Source of the DNA: Haloferax marisrubri
Lineage (GTDB): Archaea > Halobacteriota > Halobacteria > Halobacteriales > Haloferacaceae
NCBI RefSeq assembly: GCF_001469875.2
Contig: NZ_LOPW02000022.1
Location: 300,551 to 364,550 of the forward strand
Reading direction: 5' to 3'
DNA: 64,000 nucleotides
Numbering within the stretch: the first letter of the stretch is position 1; every line of letters starts with the position of its first letter. Position numbers and translations under genes: made by a program. Below, piece after piece: positions 25,250 through 33,406 of this stretch. The notes below the pieces were generated by a model. That model was not told the DNA's origin. It worked only from the letters and a program-made list of their open reading frames with translations, and did no database searches.

Positions 25250-25909
25250 CTATCGCTCCGCGCAGAACTCGACGAAGTTGCGGAGGATGGTCAGCCCGGT
25301 CTCGCCGGACTTCTCGGGGTGGAACTGCGTGCCGAAGACGGTGCCTTCCTCGTTGGCGACGACCGCGGGGAACTCCACGCCGTAGTCGGTCGAGGCGACG
25401 ACCGCGTCCTCGTCGTCGGGGTCGGCGTAGTAGGAGTGGACGAAGTAGGCGTACTCGCCGTCGACGCCCTCGACGAGCGGGTGGTCGCGTTGGACGTTGA
25501 GTTCGTTCCAGCCCATGTGCGGGACCTTCTGTCCCTCGTCGAAGCGGACGTTGCGGCCGGGGATGAAGTCGAGTCCTTCGACCTCGCCCTCGCCCGCGTG
25601 GTCGGCCTCCTCGGAGGAGGTAAGCAGCATCTGCATCCCGAGACAGATACCGAAGATGGGCGTTCCGTCGGCGGCGGCCTCGGCGAGCGGTTCGCGGAAC
25701 GGGCCGGCGTTCTCCATGCCCTCGGAGAACGCGCCGACGCCGGGGAGGACGATGCCGTCGGCGTCGTCGAAGTCGGCCGGGTCGTCGGAGACGACGACGT
25801 TCGCCCCGGCGCGTTCGAGCCCGCGCATGGCGCTCCGGAGGTTTCCGAGCCCGTAGTCGACCATCACCACGTCGGCGAGGGTCTCCTCGGGCGGCTGTGT
25901 CGTGCTCAT
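25250..25909 (-). CDS. hisH: Imidazole glycerol phosphate synthase subunit HisH (glutaminase)
   Basis: 219 residues. The class I glutamine amidotransferase releases ammonia for HisF during histidine synthesis. The triad is visible: Cys89 in FGICLGMQML, and His197 and Glu199 in TQFHPEKSG. The oxyanion-strand equivalent LPGVGAFSEGM (55-65) and the VPHMGWNEL segment are typical of HisH. ATG at 25909 (MSTTQPPEET) precedes the strand ADVVMVDYGLGN; an earlier in-frame ATG at 25978 is inside the divergent promoter. HisF is not in the window, so the histidine genes are scattered. It is divergent from the phn operon. Confidence 0.93.
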   Translation of the reverse strand: MSTTQPPEETLADVVMVDYGLGNLRSAMRGLERAGANVVVSDDPADFDDADGIVLPGVGAFSEGMENAGPFREPLAEAAADGTPIFGICLGMQMLLTSSEEADHAGEGEVEGLDFIPGRNVRFDEGQKVPHMGWNELNVQRDHPLVEGVDGEYAYFVHSYYADPDDEDAVVASTDYGVEFPAVVANEEGTVFGTQFHPEKSGETGLTILRNFVEFCAER

Positions 25910-25987
25910 ACCGAATGTCCGCAGAGGGGAGCAAAGTGGTTTTCCCTCGGGGAGAGTTCTCCGCCGGCCGGTCGCCACATTTCTATT

Positions 25988-26002
25988 CAGTACATATATA
26001 GA
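25988..26002 (+). promoter_or_regulatory. AT-rich TATA-like promoter of phnD
   Basis: The run cagtacatatatagag lies about 55-65 bp before the phnD ATG and is followed by gaaaaaatag, so the leader is about 25-30 nt. The 70 bp around it is far more AT-rich than the rest of the window. Confidence 0.55.
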
Positions 26003-26053
26003 GAAAAAATAGCAAATCTTAACAACAAGTGTCGGAATTACAAGACGAGTTCA

Positions 26054-27094
26054 ATGGCGAGCAGACGAGAATTTATCAGAACGGCAGGAATCACTGGAGT
26101 CGCTGGACTGACAGCGCTTAGTGGATGTACGGGTGGCGACGATGGCTCGGAAGCGACGACCACGACGGAGTCGGGAGAGTCCTCGGAGACCGAGGAGACG
26201 ACGGCGACAACGACGGAGTCGTCACCGGAGTCCATCATGTTCGCGCTGACGCCCGCAGAGTCAGACGTGGACGTGGAAGCGCAGTATCAGCCGCTTTTCA
26301 ACTACATCGAGTCGGAAGTCGGCGTCACGGTCGAATCCACCGTGGCGGCCGACTACGCGGCGGTGCTGCAGGCACTCGACAGCGGACAGGCGGACATCGC
26401 CGACGCCGCACCCGCAATCGCCATCCAGGGCGGTAACGAGGGTATCACCGAGGTTATCGGCATCCGCATCGCGTACGGGGCCTCGCGGTACTTCTCTCTC
26501 ATCACGACGACGCCCGACAGCGGCATCGAAGAGTTGGCCGACCTCGAAGGCGAGACGGTCGCGTTCGCCGACCGCCTCTCGACGAGCGGATCGCTGTTCC
26601 CGCTGTCCATGCTGAGCAGGGCCGGCCTCGACACGGGCGGCGCTCCCGACGGCGACCCCGTGGACTTCGAGGCGCAGTTCTCCGACCACGCGACGGCCCG
26701 CGAGACGCTCGTCAACCGCGACGACGTCGTCGCCGCCGGCACGGGCGCGTTCTCGACGGCTCCACACGTCCCGGAAGACCAGTTCCCCGAGCAATTCCTC
26801 GAGATGTCCGCCGAAAACGACGGCGACCTCGGAACGGAGTCTCCCGAGCTGCAGCTGCTGTCGTGTTCCGACCCCATCCCGCGTGCGCCGATTCTCGGCC
26901 GCACCGATATGGACCAAGGACTGTACGACGAAATCGAGGAGGCGCTGCTTAACGTGACCGAGGAGGACCTCATCAACGAGGACCTCGAAGACGACCAACA
27001 GCTCTGGTTCACCGGAGTCGACCAGGGGTCCGTCGATGACTACGCGCCCGTTCAGGAAGTCCTCGACGAGCTCGGCGTCACGCTCGGTCAGTAA
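26054..27094 (+). CDS. phnD: Phosphonate-type ABC transporter substrate-binding lipoprotein
   Basis: 346 residues. PhnD family proteins capture phosphonates, phosphite or similar anions outside the cell. The N-terminus is a Tat lipoprotein signal: SRREFI, hydrophobic GITGVAGLTAL, lipobox LSGC with Cys25. A Thr/Glu-rich tether (about 28-60) follows, then the binding domain with FALTPAESDVDVEAQYQPL, DYAAVLQALDSGQADIADA and the ADLEGETVAFADRLSTSGS segment, all typical of PhnD. ATG at 26054 is fixed by the signal. A stem-loop lies between this gene and phnC. The natural substrate is unknown, and no C-P lyase or phosphite dehydrogenase gene is in the window. Confidence 0.88.
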   Translation: MASRREFIRTAGITGVAGLTALSGCTGGDDGSEATTTTESGESSETEETTATTTESSPESIMFALTPAESDVDVEAQYQPLFNYIESEVGVTVESTVAADYAAVLQALDSGQADIADAAPAIAIQGGNEGITEVIGIRIAYGASRYFSLITTTPDSGIEELADLEGETVAFADRLSTSGSLFPLSMLSRAGLDTGGAPDGDPVDFEAQFSDHATARETLVNRDDVVAAGTGAFSTAPHVPEDQFPEQFLEMSAENDGDLGTESPELQLLSCSDPIPRAPILGRTDMDQGLYDEIEEALLNVTEEDLINEDLEDDQQLWFTGVDQGSVDDYAPVQEVLDELGVTLGQ

Positions 27095-27124
27095 GAGCGA
27101 GCCCCCGCGGTTTTGTTTCCCTAC

Positions 27125-27161
27125 CGTGCGGTCGAGACCCGACGAACGGTTCGACCGCACG
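27125..27161 (+). terminator. Stem-loop between phnD and phnC
   Basis: A perfect 11-bp inverted repeat (CGTGCGGTCGA at 27125-27135 and TCGACCGCACG at 27151-27161) encloses a 15-nt loop, 31 bp after the phnD stop. It could protect the phnD mRNA 3' end or cause partial termination so that more binding protein than transporter is made. Confidence 0.5.
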
Positions 27162-27189
27162 CGAACTACGCGACGCGACAGACACGATA

Positions 27190-27993
27190 ATGAGTACGAT
27201 CGAAGTAACGAACCTCAGCAAGTCCTACGGAGACGTCACGGCCCTCGACGACGTCTCGTTCACCATCCCAGACGGCGAGTTCGTCGTTGTCCTCGGGCAG
27301 TCGGGGGCGGGGAAGTCGACCCTCCTTCGCTGTCTCAACGGCATCACTCGCCCGACGAGCGGGTCGATAACCATCGACGACGCGAACGTGGTGGGGCCTC
27401 GAAACGACGTGGCAATGATATTTCAGCAACACTACATACTCGGACAGATGAGCGCGTACAGCAACGCGCTCACCGGCGCGCTCGGCCGGACCTCGTTTCT
27501 CGGCAGTCTGCTCGGCCTGTACGACGGCGACGACAAGAAGGAGGCGCTCCGCGCGCTCGAAACCGTCGGGTTACTCGACGAGGCCAACCAGCGCGCCGGG
27601 AAGATGAGCGGCGGCCAGCAACAGCGCGTCGGCATCGCCCGCGCGCTGGTCCAGAACCCGAACCTCCTGCTCGCCGACGAACCCGTGGCGAGTCTGGACC
27701 CCGCGAGCGCGGAGACGGTGATGCGGTACATCCGCGACGCGGCCGACGAGCGCGACCTGACGACCATCGCGAGCCTCCACCAAGTCAACATCGCCCGCGA
27801 GTTCGGCGAGCGGTTCCTCGGGATGAAAGACGGACAGGTCGTCTTCGACGGCTACCGCGAGGACTTCGACGTCGATGTCATCGACCGCATCTACGGCGAC
27901 ATCGAGACGGAGGCCATCCGCGAAGAACGGGCCGACGGCCCGCCCGAGAACAACGCGACCGCCACGAGCGGAGCGAGGTCACATGAGTACTGA
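27190..27993 (+). CDS. phnC: Phosphonate-type ABC transporter ATP-binding protein
   Basis: 267 residues. It is the cytosolic ATPase that powers the importer. Walker A is GQSGAGKST (36-44), the signature MSGGQQQRVGIARAL, and Walker B LLLADEPVASLDP, with a His switch in ASLHQVNIA. Family context with PhnD and PhnE supports the call. The last residues are extended and low complexity (PPENNATATSGARSHEY). ATG at 27190 follows directly after the intergenic stem-loop. The phnE start overlaps the 3' end by 11 bp, so the two are translationally coupled. Confidence 0.92.
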   Translation: MSTIEVTNLSKSYGDVTALDDVSFTIPDGEFVVVLGQSGAGKSTLLRCLNGITRPTSGSITIDDANVVGPRNDVAMIFQQHYILGQMSAYSNALTGALGRTSFLGSLLGLYDGDDKKEALRALETVGLLDEANQRAGKMSGGQQQRVGIARALVQNPNLLLADEPVASLDPASAETVMRYIRDAADERDLTTIASLHQVNIAREFGERFLGMKDGQVVFDGYREDFDVDVIDRIYGDIETEAIREERADGPPENNATATSGARSHEY

Positions 27994-28948
27994 TACCGAC
28001 CGAATCGAAGAGGCGCTACGGAACATCCAGATCGCAAAGCGAGTCAGACTGCTGTTTTCGGTCATCGTTCTCGTCCTCTTCGCGTGGTTCTTCACGAACG
28101 CGCTGAGCGAGGTGGGCTTTTCCATCGGCGAAATCCTCGAGTACTGGCCGGAGTTCACCGACGCGCTGGGCGACTTCTTCCCGCCGGGGACGCTGTTCGG
28201 CGTCATCCCCTTCGTCGACCTAAGCCAGTACTGGGCGTTCATCCAAGAGCGGAACCTCCTGCTCCAGTTCCAAGACGGAAACCCCGTCCTCGGCGCGGTG
28301 TTCGTCACGTTCGCAATGGGCTTCGCCGGGACCATCCTCGGCATCCCCGGCGCGCTCATCCTCGGGGTCCTCGGCTCCGAGCGCGTGACGCCGTACCCGT
28401 TCAACTTCATCTTCCGCGGGACGATGAGCGTCATCCGCGCCATCCCGGCGTTGGTGTGGGCGCTCATCTACATCCCCCTCGGCGGCGTCTCGCCGTTCAC
28501 GGCGACGCTCGCCATCGGGACCGACACGATGGGCAACCTCGGCCGCCTGTTCACGGACGCCCTCGAAGAAGTCGAGGACGGACCGATAGAGGCCATCGAG
28601 TCGACCGGCGCGAACAGCCCCCAGAAGGTCGTCTTCGGGATGCTCTCACAGGTCTTTACGCCCTTCATCGCGTGGACGATGTACATCCTCGAAATCAACG
28701 TCCGCATCGGCGTCACGATGGGACTCATCGGCGGCGGCGGGCTCGGTCAGGTGCTCCAGACCCAGCGCGGACTGTTCAGGTACACGAACATGATGGCGAC
28801 GATTCTCGTCATCTTCATGCTCGTCGTCTCCGTCGAGTTCGTGAGCCAACGGGTTCGGTCGTACATCCGCGGCAACGAGGAGGGAACGAGCCTCCTCAAA
28901 CTCATCGTCGAGTTCCCCCAGCGGATGGCCCGCTCCATCTGGGAGTAA
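27983..28948 (+). CDS. phnE: Phosphonate-type ABC transporter permease
   Basis: 321 residues with about six membrane helices. It forms the channel of the importer. The N-terminal segment IAKRVRLLFSVIVLVLFAWF is the first helix. The binding-protein-dependent permease domain includes VFVTFAMGFAGTILGIPGALILG and the coupling-helix region EDGPIEAIESTGANSPQKVVFGML, which matches the EAA-loop motif that docks on PhnC. GLIGGGGLGQVLQTQ is typical of PhnE. The start ATG at 27983 overlaps the end of phnC; an earlier in-frame ATG at 27875 is internal to phnC. The operon ends here, with no further phn genes. Confidence 0.9.
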   Translation: MSTDTDRIEEALRNIQIAKRVRLLFSVIVLVLFAWFFTNALSEVGFSIGEILEYWPEFTDALGDFFPPGTLFGVIPFVDLSQYWAFIQERNLLLQFQDGNPVLGAVFVTFAMGFAGTILGIPGALILGVLGSERVTPYPFNFIFRGTMSVIRAIPALVWALIYIPLGGVSPFTATLAIGTDTMGNLGRLFTDALEEVEDGPIEAIESTGANSPQKVVFGMLSQVFTPFIAWTMYILEINVRIGVTMGLIGGGGLGQVLQTQRGLFRYTNMMATILVIFMLVVSVEFVSQRVRSYIRGNEEGTSLLKLIVEFPQRMARSIWE

Positions 28949-29021
28949 CCCGGCGACCCGGTTCGACGGTCGCTCCCGCGGTACGGTTTTTATCGGTTCG
29001 CAACGTCTCACAGCGTAGCCC

Positions 29022-29804
29022 ATGCCGTCGTCGCGTTCCTCGTCGCCGCCGTCCGCCGTCTCGGAGTCACCTCGCGTCTCCTCGCCCGTCGCCCTCGCCG
29101 CGCTCGTGGTCGCGAACCTCGTCCCGCTCGTCGGCGTCGTCTGGTTCGACTGGAGCCTGAAGGCGCTCCTCGTCGCCTACTGGCTCGAAAGCGGCGTCGT
29201 CGGCCTCCTGAACGTCCCCAAGATTCTCGCCGCCAGCGGCCGCGGCGACGGCGGGTCGAGCATCAACGCCACCATCAACGGCCGACAGGTGGACCTCTCG
29301 CCGCCCGACGACCCCCGCGACGGCTTTCACCTCTACCCCTCGAACGTCCCCATCGCGGGCTTTTTCGCCATGCACTACGGGATTTTCTGGGTCGTCCACG
29401 GCGTGTTCGTCTGGTCGTTCGATTCCTTCGCGGTCGGGGCCGGCGCGGTCGGCGGCGTCCCGCTCGGCGCGGTCCTCCTCGCGGCGGGCGCGACGGTCCT
29501 CAGCCACGGCGGGTCGTTCGCCGTCAACTTCGTCGGCCGCGAGGAGTACCGGAGCGTCTCGCCCGGCGCGCAGATGTCCGAACCGTACCGGCGGGTCATC
29601 GTCCTCCACCTGACTATCATCCTCGGCGCGTTCCTCGTCGCCGCCTCGGGCGCGCCCGCCGCGGCGCTCGTCGTCATGGTCGTCGTCAAAACCGCGCTCG
29701 ACGCGGGCGCGCACCTCAGGGAGCATGCCCGAGCCAAAAAGCGGGCGAACCGTCCCGAAGAACCGGTCGGCGAGCGAATCGAAGTCGGCGACGCGTCGGC
29801 CTGA
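29022..29804 (+). CDS. DUF6498 family membrane protein
   Basis: 260 residues. About six hydrophobic segments are seen: PVALAALVVANLVPLVGVVWF, LKALLVAYWLESGVVGLLN, VPIAGFFAMHYGIFWVVHGVFVW and three in the C-terminal half. The W-L-E-S pattern after the second segment and the MHYGIFWxxHG motif are the family hallmarks, with function unknown. The soluble loop after helix 2 is polar with GRQVDLSPPDD. The C-terminus is basic then acidic (REHARAKKRANRPEE). A gtttttatcgg TATA-like box lies about 35 bp before the ATG. It is convergent with the UDG gene, 21 bp apart. Confidence 0.72.
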   Translation: MPSSRSSSPPSAVSESPRVSSPVALAALVVANLVPLVGVVWFDWSLKALLVAYWLESGVVGLLNVPKILAASGRGDGGSSINATINGRQVDLSPPDDPRDGFHLYPSNVPIAGFFAMHYGIFWVVHGVFVWSFDSFAVGAGAVGGVPLGAVLLAAGATVLSHGGSFAVNFVGREEYRSVSPGAQMSEPYRRVIVLHLTIILGAFLVAASGAPAAALVVMVVVKTALDAGAHLREHARAKKRANRPEEPVGERIEVGDASA

Positions 29805-29825
29805 GGTCGGTCACCTCTCGCCGCG

Positions 29826-30422
29826 TCAGAAGTCGCCGAGGCTGGCCTGTCCGTCCGAGGAGTCGGCGAGTCCCGAGAGGTCGGCGGCGCGCGCGATAGT
29901 CTCGAAGAAGCCCTCGCGCTGGCTCCGGTCGTAGAGCGTCGCCGCGGGGTGAACCGAGAGAAGGACGCGGTAGGAGGCGTCGCCGACGCGGGCGTCCACG
30001 ACCGATCCGGACTCGTTCGTGATGGCGACGCCGCGGTCGAGCAGGTGCTGCGAGGGCACTTTCCCGAGGGTGACGATTAGCTCGGGGTCGACGAGTTCGA
30101 GTTCGCGGGCGAGGTAGCCCCGGCAGTTCGACAGTTCGTCGCTCGTCGGGTCGCGGTTGTCCGGCGGTCGGCACCGCACGCAGTTGGTGATGCGAACGTC
30201 GGCGCGGGCGAGGCCGGCCTCGCGGAGCGCGTCGTCCAGCACGGAGCCGGAGCGACCCACGAACGGCTCGCCGCCCTCGTCTTCCTTCGCGCCCGGCGCT
30301 TCGCCGAGGAAGAGCAGGTCGGCGTCGTCGGGACCGACCCCGTTGACGATGCGACTCCGCGAGTCGACGAGTTCGGGGCATCGCTCACAGCCCGTCACGC
30401 AGAGGCCCTCCATGTGTTCCAT
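29826..30422 (-). CDS. udg: Uracil-DNA glycosylase, family 4 (Fe-S type)
   Basis: 198 residues. It removes uracil from DNA. Family motifs are FLGEAPGAKEDEGGEPFVGRS (water-activating loop GEAPGA, then the uracil-stacking Phe region) and LLSVHPAATLY (the conserved His-Pro). Iron-sulfur ligands are likely among Cys8, Cys12, Cys15 and the later NCVRCRPPDNRDP and SNC cysteines. ATG at 30422 is used; a second ATG (MEGLC) lies three codons downstream. It is the last gene of a three-gene operon with DUF5786 and DUF99, 24 bp after the DUF99 stop. Confidence 0.92.
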   Translation of the reverse strand: MEHMEGLCVTGCERCPELVDSRSRIVNGVGPDDADLLFLGEAPGAKEDEGGEPFVGRSGSVLDDALREAGLARADVRITNCVRCRPPDNRDPTSDELSNCRGYLARELELVDPELIVTLGKVPSQHLLDRGVAITNESGSVVDARVGDASYRVLLSVHPAATLYDRSQREGFFETIARAADLSGLADSSDGQASLGDF

Positions 30423-30446
30423 ACTCGGTTCGAGGGCGGGGACGGC

Positions 30447-31058
30447 TTAATCCCCGGCGAAGCGTCGCGCCGCTCGGGCGGCCATCCGGGCCACGCGAAT
30501 CGGCTCGGGGCGGCCGCCGCTCGGGGTAAAGCCGCGGACGACCCGCGCGGCCTCGTCGTCGTCGCAGCCGGCAGCCCGGACGAACACCGTCTCGCCGTTC
30601 ACCTCGACGGGGCGTCGAGGCGGGGCCGTGCGGTAGACGGCGAGCCGCCGGTCGAGCGCCGCGCCCGAGAAATGCGCCGCGAGCGCGGATTCGAGCCCCT
30701 CGCTTTCCTCGAAGGAGACCGACAACACCGGGCGGTCAAGGTCCGCCGCGAGGCGTTCGATATCGACGAGGTTGAACCACGCCGGGGCGATGCCGGAGAC
30801 GAGCAGGTAGCGCACGTCTTCCCGGTCGAGCGAGGCGTACAGCGAGGCGATGGCGTCGGTCGCGTCGTCGCTGCCGACGGTGCACGTCTCGAAGGCGAGG
30901 CCGTCGACGACCCGGTCGGCGCGGACGACCGCGCCGCAGAGGACGCTCTCCGGAGACAGGTCTGTCGAAAAATGTGCGTCGCCAGCGTCGTCTGTGGGTG
31001 CGCGCGCCGCCCCGGGGTAGGATTCCGCGACCCCGAGGGCGCGAGACCCCGACTTCAC
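30447..31058 (-). CDS. DUF99 family protein (endonuclease V-like)
   Basis: 203 residues. DUF99 proteins share the fold of endonuclease V, which nicks DNA next to deaminated bases, and some annotation systems name them endonuclease dU; activity is known for few. The typical opening is SGSRALGVAES, followed by DLSPESVLCGAVVRADRVVDGLAFETC, DDATDAIASLYASL and a RYLLVSGIAPAWFNLVDIERLA segment. The GTG start at 31058 overlaps the TGA of the upstream DUF5786 gene by GTGA, giving tight coupling. The UDG gene follows 24 bp later. Genetic linkage with UDG suggests a shared role in repair of deaminated DNA. Confidence 0.82.
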   Translation of the reverse strand: MKSGSRALGVAESYPGAARAPTDDAGDAHFSTDLSPESVLCGAVVRADRVVDGLAFETCTVGSDDATDAIASLYASLDREDVRYLLVSGIAPAWFNLVDIERLAADLDRPVLSVSFEESEGLESALAAHFSGAALDRRLAVYRTAPPRRPVEVNGETVFVRAAGCDDDEAARVVRGFTPSGGRPEPIRVARMAARAARRFAGD

Positions 31059-31225
31059 TCGTCTTTAATCTCCTGGAGCCGGTCGAGGAGTTCGTCGTTG
31101 GACGCGCCGATTTCGAAATCGACTTCGCCCTCGTGTTTCTCCTCACTCGTCGTGACGCCGTCTTCCTCGTCGAAGTCGACGTTCTGGTCTCCTTGTTCGG
31201 ACTCGTCGTAGCTCCCAAATCCCAT
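31055..31225 (-). CDS. DUF5786 family small acidic protein
   Basis: 56 residues. It starts MGFGSYDESEQGDQNVDFDE and ends LLDRLQEIKDE. This is the compact haloarchaeal DUF5786 layout: a Gly-Phe-Gly-Ser-Tyr-Asp start, an acidic stretch and a C-terminal helix. No function is known. The stop codon TGA overlaps the GTG start of the DUF99 gene, and UDG follows, so it leads a probable three-gene repair operon. The mixed charge and lack of hydrophobic core suggest a binding partner is needed to fold. Confidence 0.85.
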   Translation of the reverse strand: MGFGSYDESEQGDQNVDFDEEDGVTTSEEKHEGEVDFEIGASNDELLDRLQEIKDE

Positions 31226-31354
31226 ACAGTCACACGTACACGACCGAGCCCCAAAAAGGATTTGTCGCGTGAGTCCGATGTCTGGGGGCGATTCACGTGG
31301 CGGGACGACGCCTCACCCGCCCGACTTTTTCCGGTCGAGCGCGTACGCGGCAGT

Positions 31355-31981
31355 ATGGAAGTCATCCCAGTCACCGCCGACGCCGAGACCTTCACCTGCA
31401 ACGCCTATCTCGTCCTCGGCGACCGGACCGCCCTCGTCGACGCCGGGACCATGCCGGGCGTCGAGGCGGTCGTCGCCGAACACACAGACGACCTCGACGC
31501 GGTGGTCGTCACCCACCAGCACTCCGACCACGTGGGCGAACTCGACGCGGTGGTCGAGCGGTTCGACCCCGACGTGTACGCCTACGCCGACCACCCGCTT
31601 CGAACCCACGAACTCGAAGACGGCGACCACGTGGAGATGGGCGACGAGTCGTTCGAGGTCGTCTACACGCCCGGCCACGCCGACGACCACGTCTCGCTCG
31701 TGAGCGGGCGGTCGCTGTTCTCCGGCGACGTGTTCGTCTACAACGACGGCGCGTTCGACGACGGCAGTTTCGGCCGCACCGACATGCCGGGGCAGTCCCG
31801 CGAGCGTCTCATCAGTAGCCTGCACACGCTCCTCGACCGCCTACCCTCGACGGTCGAGGCGCTGTACGCCGGCCACGGCGACCCCTTCGAGAACGAGACC
31901 GGCGGCGACACCGTCCGCGACGCGCTCGAACGCGCCATCGAACGCGCGGAGCGGCGCGAGCCGAAGTACCCGGAGGAGTGA
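31355..31981 (+). CDS. MBL-fold metallo-hydrolase (glyoxalase II-like)
   Basis: 208 residues. The metal motif HQHSDH (His54, His56, Asp58, His59) is followed by GHADDHVSLV, SGDVFVYNDGAFDD with the bridging Asp, and a last ligand His in LYAGHGDP. This is the full metallo-beta-lactamase metal set, so it should bind two metals and hydrolyse an ester or thioester. Glyoxalase II-like activity is possible, but the substrate is not shown. ATG at 31355 fits the family start (MEVIPVTADAETFTCNAYLV). A membrane protein gene begins one base after the stop. Confidence 0.85.
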   Translation: MEVIPVTADAETFTCNAYLVLGDRTALVDAGTMPGVEAVVAEHTDDLDAVVVTHQHSDHVGELDAVVERFDPDVYAYADHPLRTHELEDGDHVEMGDESFEVVYTPGHADDHVSLVSGRSLFSGDVFVYNDGAFDDGSFGRTDMPGQSRERLISSLHTLLDRLPSTVEALYAGHGDPFENETGGDTVRDALERAIERAERREPKYPEE

Positions 31982-31982
31982 G

Positions 31983-32354
31983 ATGGCGGCCGAGGGAACG
32001 GAAAGCGGCCTGACGCGACTCCACTACATCGGTGTCGGCCTCGCGGCCGTGACCGGCGTGATTCACCTCGCGCTCGGGGCGGGCGCGTTGGCCGCGAACC
32101 TCGCCGACCCGCTCGGCATCGCGTTCATCGGGGCCGCCGCGGGCTTCGCGGCCGGCATCGTGGGCATCCTGCGCGGCGACGAGCGCCTCCGCTCGCGGGT
32201 GGTGTTGCTCGGCATCCCCTTCACCGCCGGGCAGGTGGTCCTCTACGTCGCGCTCAACTGGCCGAACATCTTCGGTATCGGCGGCATCGTGGACAAACTC
32301 GTCCAGCTCGCGCTCATCGCGGTCCTGTTCGAGCTGTATCGGCGAGACGCCTAA
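31983..32354 (+). CDS. Four-helix membrane protein, haloarchaeal conserved
   Basis: 123 residues, function unknown. It starts one base after the MBL hydrolase stop, so the pair is an operon. Four hydrophobic segments are visible: LHYIGVGLAAVTGVIHLALGAGALA, IAFIGAAAGFAAGIVGILR, VLLGIPFTAGQVVLYVALNW and VDKLVQLALIAVLFELYR. The His in GVIHLALG and the short loops are typical of a small membrane protein family widespread in haloarchaea. It may anchor or supply the hydrolase, which is inference from coupling only. Confidence 0.7.
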   Translation: MAAEGTESGLTRLHYIGVGLAAVTGVIHLALGAGALAANLADPLGIAFIGAAAGFAAGIVGILRGDERLRSRVVLLGIPFTAGQVVLYVALNWPNIFGIGGIVDKLVQLALIAVLFELYRRDA

Positions 32355-32372
32355 AGAGAGAAGCGTGCGGGC

Positions 32373-32519
32373 TTACGCGGCGCGGCGTTCCTTCGACTTG
32401 GGTCGAAGGTGCTTGTAGCCGCACTTGCGGCACTGCTTGGCCTTCTGGGGGTTGCGCGCGTTGCACCGCATGCAAATCTGCTTCTCGAGCGTCCGCTTCG
32501 TCGCAGCGTCACTAGCCAT
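32373..32519 (-). CDS. rpl40e: 50S ribosomal protein L40e
   Basis: 48 residues, a normal size for archaeal L40e. It is a zinc-binding large-subunit protein. Four cysteines form the zinc site (CMRC and CRKC in [20 protein letters not shown]), and the C-terminus is basic ([13 protein letters not shown]). ATG at 32519 gives [14 protein letters not shown]; an earlier in-frame ATG at 32564 lies in the promoter. A gttatacg box about 25 bp upstream supports the short start. It is one of the few basic proteins in this window. Confidence 0.93.
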   Translation of the reverse strand: MASDAATKRTLEKQICMRCNARNPQKAKQCRKCGYKHLRPKSKERRAA

Positions 32520-32632
32520 GCATACGAGTCCCGCCGCCGGTCGTATAACGCTTGCGAGACACACCGCCGGTGCTCGCGGCGCTCTCGGCGGTCGTCCGGA
32601 TGGGTCGGAAAACGCGGCGGTCCGCGGCGCGC

Positions 32633-32899
32633 CTACGCGCCGGCCTGGCTCAGCGCCGATTCGATGTCGTCGCGCTGGGTGACGCCCACGAAGCGGTCGA
32701 CGATGCCGTCGTCGTTCTCGACGATGAGCGTCGGGAGCGAGCGAACCTGATACTGGTTGGCAACGTCCTGTTCCTCGTCGACGTCGACCTTGACGAACTC
32801 GACGTCCTCGTAGTCGCCCTCGAGGTCGTCGAGAATCGGGTCCTGCGTCTTACAAGGGCCGCACCAGTCCGCGTAGAAGTCCAAGAGTCGAACAGTCAT
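32633..32899 (-). CDS. Thioredoxin-like protein
   Basis: 88 residues. The active site is WCGPC (Cys13 and Cys16) in [13 protein letters not shown] and the cis-Pro is in VRSLPTLIV. The short form lacks the first strand and helix of E. coli thioredoxin, as is common for archaeal and glutaredoxin-like thioredoxins. It should reduce disulfides in the cytosol. ATG at 32899 is chosen because [12 protein letters not shown] starts right at the first core strand; an in-frame ATG five codons upstream is also possible. A tccttatg box lies about 30 bp upstream. It is divergent from the Sec61-beta gene. Confidence 0.88.
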   Translation of the reverse strand: MTVRLLDFYADWCGPCKTQDPILDDLEGDYEDVEFVKVDVDEEQDVANQYQVRSLPTLIVENDDGIVDRFVGVTQRDDIESALSQAGA

Positions 32900-33179
32900 C
32901 GTATCCCGCCGCAACTTGCCTGCCCCCGCGCATAAGGATTACTCATGGGCCCGCGGCTCTCCGGTTGTGTGCCCGGGCGATTCGGGCGATTCCGGACCGT
33001 AAAGCGCCGAGAAAGCCGCAAATCGGCTCGGAGGACGAACTGATTGTCTCCGGTACGTCGGGACGCGGGCCGACCACCCGCCACTCAGTCTCGCTCGCCC
33101 ACCCCAGTTCCGACCGCCCACCGCCCGGCCCCGACCGCGAGCCGAAACGTTTACGCGGCGGACGCACGGACGGTGGGAC

Positions 33180-33344
33180 ATGAGCAAGGGCCAGAACAGC
33201 GGCGGTCTGATGTCGAGCGCGGGCCTCGTCCGCTACTTCGACGCGGAGGACCGCAACGCGATTCGAGTCGACCCCAAGACCATCGTCGCCACGGGAGCGC
33301 TGTTCGGCATCGGTATTCTGGTGCTGAACGCGCTCGCGTTCTGA
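33180..33344 (+). CDS. Preprotein translocase subunit Sec61-beta (SecG-like)
   Basis: 54 residues. It is the small third subunit of the SecYE translocon. The polar N-terminus [21 protein letters not shown], the IRVDPKTIV motif and one C-terminal helix (about 35-53, [19 protein letters not shown]) are the archaeal Sec61-beta pattern. ATG at 33180 follows a cgtttacg box about 25 bp upstream. The gene is short and easily missed. It stands alone, as in other haloarchaea. Confidence 0.9.
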   Translation: MSKGQNSGGLMSSAGLVRYFDAEDRNAIRVDPKTIVATGALFGIGILVLNALAF

Positions 33345-33406
33345 ACGACGCCGACCACCGACCGCCGAACGGACGCTTTTTGTTCGCGGCTTCCCGAGAC
33401 CCCTCC

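Noticed and set aside
24776..26053. Upstream extension of the phnD frame
   Set aside because: The extra 426 codons cover hisH and pheA on the other strand. The Tat lipoprotein signal fixes the start at 26054.
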